Origin: an uncultured Candidatus Saccharibacteria bacterium
GTDB lineage: Bacteria > Patescibacteriota > Saccharimonadia > Saccharimonadales > Saccharimonadaceae
Length of the DNA: 12,985 bases
Assembly: GCA_937876715.1 (NCBI GenBank)
Contig: CALEGA010000061.1
Span: 1 to 12,985, forward strand
Reading direction: 5' to 3'
Under the pieces are notes generated by a model. That model saw only the letters and a list, made by a program, of their open reading frames with translations. It was not told where the DNA came from and searched no databases. Each line of letters begins with the position of its first letter. The first letter of the stretch is position 1. Made by a program: the position numbers and the translations under genes. Of the stretch, positions 1 to 6,576 are shown piece after piece.

Positions 1-55
1 TCAAACAAAAATGGGAGTTTGGTCCTCTCGGCTTCCCGCAGAGCGATATTATAAC
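1..55 (+). repeat. 55-nt direct repeat, copy 1 (LGFP unit)
   Basis: These 55 bases are identical to 325-379, in the same reading frame with a period of 324 nt (108 codons). They encode the KQKWEFGPLGFPQSDIIT core of an LGFP unit. Identity stops at base 56 (c here, g at 380). Because the window starts inside the repeat, its true 5' boundary cannot be seen. Confidence 0.95.
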
Positions 56-467
56 CAATGAGCAAGGCATTACCTATCAACTCTATGAACACGATATGGT
101 TATCGCTGGCAATGATAAAAATGGCTACTCATACGTCAACAAAGGCATTTTCGACAAATGGGCAGAACTTGGCTTCTATGACAGCGGTCTTGGCAAGTCT
201 ATCACCAACCTTATGAGCAACAAGAACTCCGGCATTGAATGGCAAGAGTTCGAACACGGTTTTATCGTTGGCAATAAAGCACACGGCTACTTTATCTCTA
301 TGGGGCCAACTCGCGAAGTTTGGGTCAAACAAAAATGGGAGTTTGGTCCTCTCGGCTTCCCGCAGAGCGATATTATAACGGGCGCAGATGGCATCCAAAA
401 ACAAACCTATGAAGGTGGTACTATTTTCTACTCCAAAAAGTCCGGCGCATATTCTACCTTGAACTGA
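1..467 (+). CDS. LGFP-repeat surface protein, C-terminal fragment (5' end missing)
   Basis: The reading frame is open from base 3 to the TGA at 465-467, giving about 154 residues. An ATG at 96 is internal, because the repeat unit before it is in the same frame. Three tandem units of roughly 50 residues are visible. The first and third share the core WEFGPLGFPQSD, the signature of LGFP repeats (Pfam PF08310 type). The middle unit is divergent (WAELGF, then GIEWQEFEHG). Each unit ends with an aromatic/glycine segment such as YEGGTIFY or FEHGFIVG. LGFP repeats are known from secreted or wall-associated proteins of mycolate actinobacteria and from other cell-wall enzymes, where they are thought to bind the envelope. 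The missing N-terminus could hold a signal peptide and a catalytic domain, so only the repeat region can be named. The protein ends two residues after a YSTL motif, with no sorting signal or C-terminal membrane anchor. Confidence 0.8.
   Translation, partial: KQKWEFGPLGFPQSDIITNEQGITYQLYEHDMVIAGNDKNGYSYVNKGIFDKWAELGFYDSGLGKSITNLMSNKNSGIEWQEFEHGFIVGNKAHGYFISMGPTREVWVKQKWEFGPLGFPQSDIITGADGIQKQTYEGGTIFYSKKSGAYSTLN
325..379 (+). repeat. 55-nt direct repeat, copy 2 (LGFP unit)
   Basis: Second copy of the exact 55-nt repeat at 1-55, within the last LGFP unit of the surface-protein gene. Nucleotide-level identity, including synonymous positions, implies recent duplication or gene conversion between units. 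Confidence 0.95.
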
Positions 468-487
468 TTCTGACTTTAAGCTACAAT
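459..487 (+). promoter_or_regulatory. Promoter of the GT2/GT-C fusion gene
   Basis: A -35-like TTGAAC at 459-464 is followed after 17 bases by a -10-like TACAAT at 482-487. The -35 overlaps the end and stop codon of the upstream LGFP gene. The ATG at 495 lies 7 bases after the -10, about where transcription should begin, so the mRNA is probably leaderless or nearly so. A purine run (AAGGGGA) just before the ATG resembles a Shine-Dalgarno site but is too close to the start to work normally. Confidence 0.6.
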
Positions 488-494
488 AAGGGGA

Positions 495-2708
495 ATGAAA
501 AGGGAAGAAATATTATATGTTGTTATGCCGGCATATAATGAGTCCGGCAATATCGAAAATACCATTAAGTCGTGGTATTCTATTCTGAACGGAAAATCAA
601 AACAATCAAAGCTTGTCGTTGCGGATAGTGGCAGTACGGACGATACGCACAAAATCCTTCAGAAGCTTAAGAAAGCGTATTCGCAGTTGGAGATTATTTC
701 TGATACAGCCAAACAACACGGCCCAAAAGTAATTGCACTATATCAATACGCAATCAAAAATAGCGCCGACTATATATTCCAAACCGACTCTGACGGGCAA
801 ACCGACCCAACAGAATTTGAAGCTTTTTGGCAACTTCGTAATAATTACGATTGCGTCATCGGCAATCGTAAAACACGAGGCGATGGTAAAATTCGTACTT
901 TCGTCGAAAAAGTAGTTTGCTTAATGGTTAAACTATTCTTCGACGTTCGCGTTCCTGACGCCAATGCCCCCTTTCGCCTTGTAAAAACCACAACAATTGC
1001 AAAATACCTTAATAAACTATCTTCGGACTACGCTATCCCTAACATCATTCTTACGTCTTACTTTGCGCGTTTTGAAAAAACCATTTTTAAAGAAATTTCT
1101 TTTAAGCCGCGTACAGCTGGCGCCAACTCCATAAATCTGAAGAAGATATTAGATATCGGCCGCAAAGCATTCGTATCATTCTTCCATTTTAGAAAAGATA
1201 TGCAGAAAACTGACCCCAAACTTACTAAACAAATCCGACTTCATAAACTTGCGACGCTCAGTATTCTAGCTGTTTTCGGCATTGCAACTCTCGTAATTTC
1301 GACTTCTAGCCCATCCCATCCGTGGAATCGCGGCGAACCCGTCACTGATTCAAGCGTATTTTTGACTATCGGTACTCAAATGAAGGCAGGACTTACGCCA
1401 TATCGTGATACTTTTGACCACAAAGGTCCGTTCCTTTTCGTTATCAACTATCTCGGCGTCGCCATCAACCAAACTAGCGGCATAATCATCTTTGAATGTC
1501 TCGCCATCTTCACCACGTTCATCATTCTTTACAAGATTAGTCGCCTAAAATGTCGCAGCCGCTTGCTATCGGTCGTTTTATCCCTAGTTGCGATGAGCCT
1601 ATATATCACTATTAATCAGACCGATCGAGGCAATTTAACTGAAGAATACGCTATGCCATTTATTGCGACTGCAATCTATATATTCGTCGATTATTTCCTT
1701 AATCATCAAACGACACCGTTTAAAGTTTTTCTCGCCGGTCTTAGTTTTGCTTGTGTCGCTATGCTTCGAATTAATATGGTTGCCGTCTGGGCCGTCTTCT
1801 GCCTAGCCATACTATTTCAGCAAATCAAACATAAAACTTACGGCGACCTCCTTAAATTTATTGCCGAATTTTTACTAGGCGTCCTTACTGTAACTCTCCC
1901 AATTATGATTTGGCTCACCGCAAACGGGGCAATAAGTGATTTCATCAACATTTACTTCATATTCAACTCTACCTACACGGCTTCTAAAGGCGGCATTGCT
2001 TCAATGGCATCATCCGCTCTTTACTTCATCTCTTTGCCGACAGTAGCATTGTCGCTCATAACCTGCTTAGCGCTTCTTGCTAAGCAAAAAGATAATTTAA
2101 TCTGCCTCTATCTTTTGACGATATTGGCTTCAATTGCTACCGCCGCTATGTCGGGCAGAATTTACCCACATTATGGTATGATTTTGACTCCGCTCATCGT
2201 ATTTCCGTTAGCGTATTTTGGTGAGTCGCTTCGCTCAGTTGATAAAAAAGGCTATGTCGCCGCAGCATTCTTTATAATCATAATTTTTGAATTTTACACT
2301 CCATGGACAAGCATTCTTAAAAACGCAATCGATAGCTTCGACCATCGTCAAATTGGCGAGCCGGTAGCGGAATCGCTCACTAAGCCATGTGAAATTATCG
2401 AAAGGTTAACTTCTCCAACGGATAAAATTTCAGTTTACGGTAATCGAAACTCAATTTATCTTCGTTGCAACAGACCTCCCGCCACCAAATACTCCTACCA
2501 ATCCCCCATTGGCGAAGTTAGCTCACCTATCCTTGAAGAATATTTCCGTGAACTCGCTGACGAATTGCCCAAAATTATTGTTGTTCAAGCCAAGCACGAA
2601 GATGAAAAAATTCGTACATTTTTAAATGCTAATAATTACAACCTAGAATGGGAAGAACCTATCGAAGACGGCACCAAAGTTTATTCTTTAAAATCTCGGC
2701 AATACTAA
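495..2708 (+). CDS. GT2 glycosyltransferase fused to a GT-C-like membrane domain
   Basis: A 737-residue protein with two modules. Residues 5-235 are a GT-A fold GT2 transferase of the polyprenyl-phosphate-hexose synthase type. They show VVMPAYNESGNI (9-20), VADSGSTDD (42-50), the metal-binding DSD in QTDSDG (96-101) and a VPDANAPFRL segment (153-162). From about 251 to 605 there are ten to eleven hydrophobic helices. The first loop carries the acidic EPVTDSSVF (281-289) and FDHKGP (307-312), which resemble the extracytoplasmic catalytic loop of GT-C enzymes, and a further RGNLTEEY follows at 378-385. Residues about 625-737 form a soluble C-terminal domain. A plausible role (inferred) is to make a polyprenyl-P-sugar in the cytoplasm and use it on the outer face. 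The donor and acceptor are unknown. The 3' end overlaps glf, on the opposite strand, by 21 bp. Confidence is high for the GT2 half and moderate for the GT-C assignment. Confidence 0.85.
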   Translation: MKREEILYVVMPAYNESGNIENTIKSWYSILNGKSKQSKLVVADSGSTDDTHKILQKLKKAYSQLEIISDTAKQHGPKVIALYQYAIKNSADYIFQTDSDGQTDPTEFEAFWQLRNNYDCVIGNRKTRGDGKIRTFVEKVVCLMVKLFFDVRVPDANAPFRLVKTTTIAKYLNKLSSDYAIPNIILTSYFARFEKTIFKEISFKPRTAGANSINLKKILDIGRKAFVSFFHFRKDMQKTDPKLTKQIRLHKLATLSILAVFGIATLVISTSSPSHPWNRGEPVTDSSVFLTIGTQMKAGLTPYRDTFDHKGPFLFVINYLGVAINQTSGIIIFECLAIFTTFIILYKISRLKCRSRLLSVVLSLVAMSLYITINQTDRGNLTEEYAMPFIATAIYIFVDYFLNHQTTPFKVFLAGLSFACVAMLRINMVAVWAVFCLAILFQQIKHKTYGDLLKFIAEFLLGVLTVTLPIMIWLTANGAISDFINIYFIFNSTYTASKGGIASMASSALYFISLPTVALSLITCLALLAKQKDNLICLYLLTILASIATAAMSGRIYPHYGMILTPLIVFPLAYFGESLRSVDKKGYVAAAFFIIIIFEFYTPWTSILKNAIDSFDHRQIGEPVAESLTKPCEIIERLTSPTDKISVYGNRNSIYLRCNRPPATKYSYQSPIGEVSSPILEEYFRELADELPKIIVVQAKHEDEKIRTFLNANNYNLEWEEPIEDGTKVYSLKSRQY

Positions 2709-3839
2709 TTTTTCAAAAACCTCCAGGGCCTTTCCGAAAGTTGCGTCCATATCATAATAAGCATATTCGCCCAATCGTCCACCAAAAATTACATTATTTT
2801 CCTCGCCAGACAACTTCTGATACTTCTTAAGTATTTCTAAGTCCTCTCGTTTTCGCACTGGGTAATATGGCTCATCTCCAAGATGCCACGTTTTGCTATA
2901 TTCTCTAGCAATAATAGTTTGCGCCTTATCTTTCAGCTCCCATTCAGGGTGAAAATGCTTAAACTCGATAATTCGCGTAAATGGGACATCGGCATCTGCA
3001 TAGTTCATTACCGGACAACCTTGAAAATCCGACACGGGCAACCTCTCGATCCCGAATTTAATGCTCCTCCAAGCCAATTCGCCAAAACAATAATCATAAT
3101 ATCTGTCAATCGGTCCAGTAAAAACGGTTAAAACGCCACTCGCGGTCATTTTCTGTAATTCCGTGCTCTCTAAATAATCCGTATTGAGTACAAGTTTAAG
3201 ATTATCTCCACAAGCTTTTATCATATTAGCAAACAACTCGGCATAACCGTTCCTAGGCAAACCCTCGTACTTATCCTTGAAATATCTGTTATTATAATTG
3301 TACCGTACCGGCAAACGCTCAATTATATCCGGCGGCAATTGCTCGACGGGAGTTTGCCATTGCTTGGCGGTATAGCCCATAATAAACGCTTCAAATAATG
3401 GTTCGCCAATTAACGAGACGCCTCGGTCTTTCAAATTTATCGGATTTTTCGGCGCCTTACTTGCCTGTTTTGCAATTTTCTCCCTCGCTTCATCCGGAGA
3501 ATAGTTCGCACGGAAAAACTGATTTATAGTTCCAAGATTTATTGGTAAAGGAAACACTTCGCCATTATGAACCGTGTAAACGCGATGTTGATAATCGGTA
3601 AAGTCCGCAAAAGATTTCACATATTCCCAAACATTTTCTCGCGACGTATGAAACAAATGCGCTCCGTATTTATGCACCTCAACACCAGTCTCCTTGTCGA
3701 ACTCGGAATACGCATTTCCGCCAATCTGCTCCCGTTTCTCAACTAAAAGGACTTTCTTATTAAGCTTCGTCGTTGTCCTCTCCGCAATTGTTAAACCAAA
3801 AATCCCCGCACCAACAACGATAACGTCAGGCTTGTTCAC
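2688..3839 (-). CDS. glf: UDP-galactopyranose mutase
   Basis: Flavoenzyme that interconverts UDP-galactopyranose and UDP-galactofuranose, the donor for galactofuranose-containing surface glycans. It acts in the cytoplasm. I chose the GTG at 3839, giving 383 residues. It overlaps the TGA of the upstream licD-like gene (GTGA) and has a GGAG at 3849-3846, 6 bases ahead. An in-frame TTG at 3857 has no such support. Numbered from the GTG, the FAD-binding GAGIFG is at 10-15 and the NAYSEFD-HKYGAHLFHT block at 42-65. GYTAKQW ends in the substrate-stacking Trp161. R289 lies in TRIIEFKHF, followed by YYPV (325-328) and the C-terminal FAD-binding FGGRLGEYAYYDMD (352-365). Length and motif order match bacterial Glf (about 370-390 residues). 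It is the last gene of the minus-strand operon. Its 3' end lies inside the convergent GT2/GT-C gene. Confidence 0.96.
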   Translation of the reverse strand: MNKPDVIVVGAGIFGLTIAERTTTKLNKKVLLVEKREQIGGNAYSEFDKETGVEVHKYGAHLFHTSRENVWEYVKSFADFTDYQHRVYTVHNGEVFPLPINLGTINQFFRANYSPDEAREKIAKQASKAPKNPINLKDRGVSLIGEPLFEAFIMGYTAKQWQTPVEQLPPDIIERLPVRYNYNNRYFKDKYEGLPRNGYAELFANMIKACGDNLKLVLNTDYLESTELQKMTASGVLTVFTGPIDRYYDYCFGELAWRSIKFGIERLPVSDFQGCPVMNYADADVPFTRIIEFKHFHPEWELKDKAQTIIAREYSKTWHLGDEPYYPVRKREDLEILKKYQKLSGEENNVIFGGRLGEYAYYDMDATFGKALEVFEKLVLPRF

Positions 3840-4780
3840 TTCTTTCTCCGCAACCAACTAGGGCAAATTCGTTTCGTTTTCAATCGTTCCAGCTCTTGCA
3901 ATGCAACTTTATACTCATTCGACAACGTTTCATACTCTACCGACATCGTATGTGCTGCGTCGAAAAATTCTCCCTCCATCCTTTGTTCCGCCCTCAACAA
4001 CTTTAAAATTTCTGGGTCAATTTTCTCCAACTTTTTCGCATACTTCGCATACGGCGCTTCGAAATTTATAATAGCAGCTGCTCCGTGTGTCATCCTTTGC
4101 GATTTCGGCGGGAGCTTCATATAATCCCCATACCTCTCGTTCAAATCTTCATGAACCATACTGGAAATCGGAATAACCGTATCTTCAAACTTTACCACAC
4201 GCGGGTTCTTCAATCCCGCGGCGCGCATCGTAAATTTATGCGCTATCGCAAACTCTGCCACTCGTTCCGCAGACGCATATTTATTTGCACGACAAAGTTT
4301 CTTTTCCCACGCTAACAACTCTTTCTCGCTAAGCTTCGACGCTTCTGGATAGCGGTCAAAAGTGAAAGCTTTTATAAAATACTTTCTCACCTCAAGAAGA
4401 AACGCCTTGCGTTCCTCCTCGTCGCTAGGCGCACCGACTAAGGGAAAAATATCTACATAAACGCCATAATGTTTGTTCTTATCAAGTAGGCACGGCGCTT
4501 CAATAAAAGTCGTATTTTTGTTATGCACTTTTCCGCCCATCCAATTCAACTCGTGAAAAGCAAACGGCTCCTTTAGGTCTTTTTTACAAGCTTCTTTAAA
4601 TCGCTCAAAATCATCGATCGGAATCCCAAGGTCCATATCATCATCCCAGGGAATAAAGCCTTTATGCCGCCCCGCACCGAGCGCCGTCCCCGCCACGGCA
4701 TAATAACGAATCTTATTTTTATCGCATATCCGCTTAACTTCTTTATAAACTTTAAGAATTTCTTTTTGCAGTTGATTCAT
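3836..4780 (-). CDS. LicD-family phosphotransferase
   Basis: A 314-residue protein of the LicD/fukutin-related nucleotidyltransferase-like family (PF04991). Members transfer phosphocholine, or in some cases polyol-phosphates such as ribitol- or glycerol-phosphate, from a CDP-activated donor onto a cell-surface glycan. The hallmark is GTALGAGRHKGFIPWDDDMD at 31-50, with the metal-binding acidic cluster D46-D48 and D50. A second conserved block is YGVYVDIFPL at 105-114. The tail from about 275 to 306 is charged and heptad-like (possible coiled coil), ending in a very basic RICPSWLRRKK. The ATG at 4780 overlaps the 3' end of the upstream membrane-protein gene by 29 bp in another frame. It has AAGGAG at 4792-4787 with a 6-base spacer. 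The downstream glf overlaps by 4 bp. No CDP-choline or CDP-polyol synthesis gene is present, so the group transferred cannot be told. Confidence 0.9.
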   Translation of the reverse strand: MNQLQKEILKVYKEVKRICDKNKIRYYAVAGTALGAGRHKGFIPWDDDMDLGIPIDDFERFKEACKKDLKEPFAFHELNWMGGKVHNKNTTFIEAPCLLDKNKHYGVYVDIFPLVGAPSDEEERKAFLLEVRKYFIKAFTFDRYPEASKLSEKELLAWEKKLCRANKYASAERVAEFAIAHKFTMRAAGLKNPRVVKFEDTVIPISSMVHEDLNERYGDYMKLPPKSQRMTHGAAAIINFEAPYAKYAKKLEKIDPEILKLLRAEQRMEGEFFDAAHTMSVEYETLSNEYKVALQELERLKTKRICPSWLRRKK

Positions 4781-6518
4781 GCTTCGCTCCTTTCTTACGT
4801 GCTTTTATCGTCAACGTTGCGCCAACGATTGCTGGTAATAACGCCATTGTAAACAACCCAGGTACACCAACATTATAAAACACGAAAGTTATTCCAGCCG
4901 GATGTCCAGCAGGGTTAATAAAGAACCACGCCGTCGCAAAACTATAAACTAGCGTTACGCCGAGAAACGCCAAGCTAACAGTTGCACAAGCTAATGCCAC
5001 GCGATTTTCTCTTACATATTTCTTTAATTTCTTACGATTTTTAATCATCATCACTACATAATAAACATAGGTTCCAAGCATCACTACGACCAAAAGCACA
5101 TTCACAATCCTATAAAACCACATCGTCACTTTCACGACGGTCTTCGCAGTTTGCCTACCAGATTTTTCAACCATATTTACGTCATCCGTCATATGTAAAA
5201 CACGATTAATCAAAGTATAGTCCGTTTTGCCGCGCTTAGTCCCATATTCTACCTCCGTCTCGCCAAAACCAATCTCGTAGCGAGTGAACCAAATTGAATC
5301 TTCCAATGTCATCCCCACCTGCTCAAGAATATCACTACTTTTAATTTCTTCCCAAGTATATCCGCCTGTCGAAGCAAGCAGTTGAATTTTACCTTCCGCT
5401 TTCTTTAAGGTGCCATTCTTGAATGCTTCATCGAGCTCAGTATTTACCTGTTTAAACATATTGCTTACATCGAGCTCGCTCGTCCATAAACCTGCGTCTA
5501 AAAGTTCAGAACGCATAATCCAAGTCAAAAAATCTCGCCCAATCGGATTTTTTTCCAAACCGCCAGGCTGGAATCCTGTCGTCTTAATTTCTTCTAAGAG
5601 TTCTGGATGCGCACCGAGCGTCGGTGAAACTTCAAAGGCTTTTTCTATGGCGTCGAGCGGCGCCCAAACGCGCATTGTCCGATTAGGCGAATCGATTTCA
5701 TAAATCTTCTCCACGAATTTGCCAAGTTCTCCCCTCGTTCGCGTATTCGTCTCGTAAACCCCAAAGAACGCGTGGTTTATACCCTTGTAAACATTCGTCC
5801 ACGTAAACCAAACGAAAAAGGGAATCAGGCAGACAATTCCCCAAGTTGCTATCTTCTTCCAACCCCACTCACTTCGCTTCTTCCGTGCTTTATAAAATAC
5901 TATGACAAACTCCACAATCAACAATACGGCAAGACACGCCATCATCCAAATCCCATCCTCTTTTAGATAATAAGAAAACGCAAATACTAATCCTGTAATA
6001 ATTGCTGTCCAAATCGTTTTTTTATACTTCTCTTCGCGCACGATATTTATTAATCCGAGTAGCAACAAGCTGAATGTCAAGATGATCGCTGGCGCAATAA
6101 TCGCATTCCGATAAATCCTTAATCCTCCCCAGGACGTAAATGCAATCGGCAAGAACAGAACGTATGCAAACGCGAATAATCGCACCCACTTATTCTTCGT
6201 TACTTTGCCAACTAGCAACCAAACCACATATGCTGTCACTGCCCAGAAAGCTGACAGAACTATCGTGTATGGCAATCCAGTTACCGCTGAAAAGCCTAAG
6301 AACAATGAAAAGCTCAAATCTTTAATTAGCGTCAAGTTCGTCGGGTTTGTAAACCGGCTAGGGTCTAACCCTCTTAACATTGCCACATCATCATATGTCT
6401 CACTTGTACCGAACCATCCCCCCATCGCCTTGCCAAGCCAAAGCCTCGCCGCTATGAGCAAAATCATAATTATATATATATAATTCTTCTTTAAAAAACC
6501 TAAAAACCTCTTTTTCAT
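4752..6518 (-). CDS. Polytopic membrane protein, GT-C-like, function unknown
   Basis: I place the start at the ATG at 6518 (588 residues). A GTG at 6536 is in frame but lies inside the promoter palindrome. The TATAAT at 6530-6525 is 6 bases before the ATG, which suggests a leaderless mRNA. The hydropathy pattern gives about eight helices in residues 13-240, a polar loop of about 220 residues (241-460) and three more helices (466-571), then a basic tail. The first loop holds YDDVAML (42-48), and KEDGIW (186-191) sits between two helices. Acidic residues placed this way resemble GT-C transferases and polymer-modifying membrane enzymes, but I do not recognise the family. It is first in an operon with the LicD and Glf genes, so it probably acts on the same glycan, for example as a transferase using a lipid-linked sugar. 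That role is inference. Confidence 0.75.
   Translation of the reverse strand: MKKRFLGFLKKNYIYIIMILLIAARLWLGKAMGGWFGTSETYDDVAMLRGLDPSRFTNPTNLTLIKDLSFSLFLGFSAVTGLPYTIVLSAFWAVTAYVVWLLVGKVTKNKWVRLFAFAYVLFLPIAFTSWGGLRIYRNAIIAPAIILTFSLLLLGLINIVREEKYKKTIWTAIITGLVFAFSYYLKEDGIWMMACLAVLLIVEFVIVFYKARKKRSEWGWKKIATWGIVCLIPFFVWFTWTNVYKGINHAFFGVYETNTRTRGELGKFVEKIYEIDSPNRTMRVWAPLDAIEKAFEVSPTLGAHPELLEEIKTTGFQPGGLEKNPIGRDFLTWIMRSELLDAGLWTSELDVSNMFKQVNTELDEAFKNGTLKKAEGKIQLLASTGGYTWEEIKSSDILEQVGMTLEDSIWFTRYEIGFGETEVEYGTKRGKTDYTLINRVLHMTDDVNMVEKSGRQTAKTVVKVTMWFYRIVNVLLVVVMLGTYVYYVVMMIKNRKKLKKYVRENRVALACATVSLAFLGVTLVYSFATAWFFINPAGHPAGITFVFYNVGVPGLFTMALLPAIVGATLTIKARKKGAKHESTAKRNS
4787..4792 (-). promoter_or_regulatory. 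Shine-Dalgarno of the licD-like gene
   Basis: Reads AAGGAG on the minus strand, 6 bases before the ATG at 4780 and inside the coding region of the upstream membrane-protein gene. It supports the chosen start and translation from within a shared mRNA. Confidence 0.7.
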
Positions 6519-6524
6519 ACCAAA

Positions 6525-6547
6525 ATTATAACACACTGTGTTATAAT
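6525..6547. promoter_or_regulatory. Palindromic bidirectional promoter (two mirror-image extended -10 boxes)
   Basis: A 23-nt palindrome, perfect except for the unavoidable central base at 6536. Each arm is an extended -10 element TGTTATAAT. On the plus strand TATAAT is at 6542-6547, driving the FAD oxidoreductase (start 6577). On the minus strand it is at 6530-6525, driving the membrane-protein operon (start 6518). I see no convincing -35 on either side. The plus transcript would carry a leader of about 20-25 nt with a GGAG Shine-Dalgarno at 6565-6568. The minus transcript would begin at or next to the ATG. The 11 bp between the two boxes is too little for two polymerases, so firing is probably mutually exclusive. 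The same palindrome could also bind a dimeric regulator. Confidence 0.7.
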
Positions 6548-6576
6548 AAATCCTAAGTTAAAGTGGAGTAATATTT

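Noticed and set aside
96..467. ATG at 96 as the start of the LGFP protein
   Set aside because: The frame stays open to base 3 and encodes another LGFP unit upstream, so the gene extends beyond the window.
488..494. AAGGGGA as a Shine-Dalgarno for the gene at 495
   Set aside because: Only about two bases separate it from the ATG, and the -10 box placement implies it is hardly transcribed.
6468..6485. 18-nt perfect AT palindrome (tatata run)
   Set aside because: It lies in codons for Asn12-Tyr-Ile-Tyr-Ile at the start of the membrane-protein gene and is best explained as low-complexity coding sequence for the first helix, although an effect on DNA melting cannot be excluded.
6519..6536. GTG at 6536 as start of the membrane protein
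   Set aside because: It would place the first codons inside the -10 box of its own promoter. The ATG at 6518 begins with a typical KKRF lead to a membrane helix.
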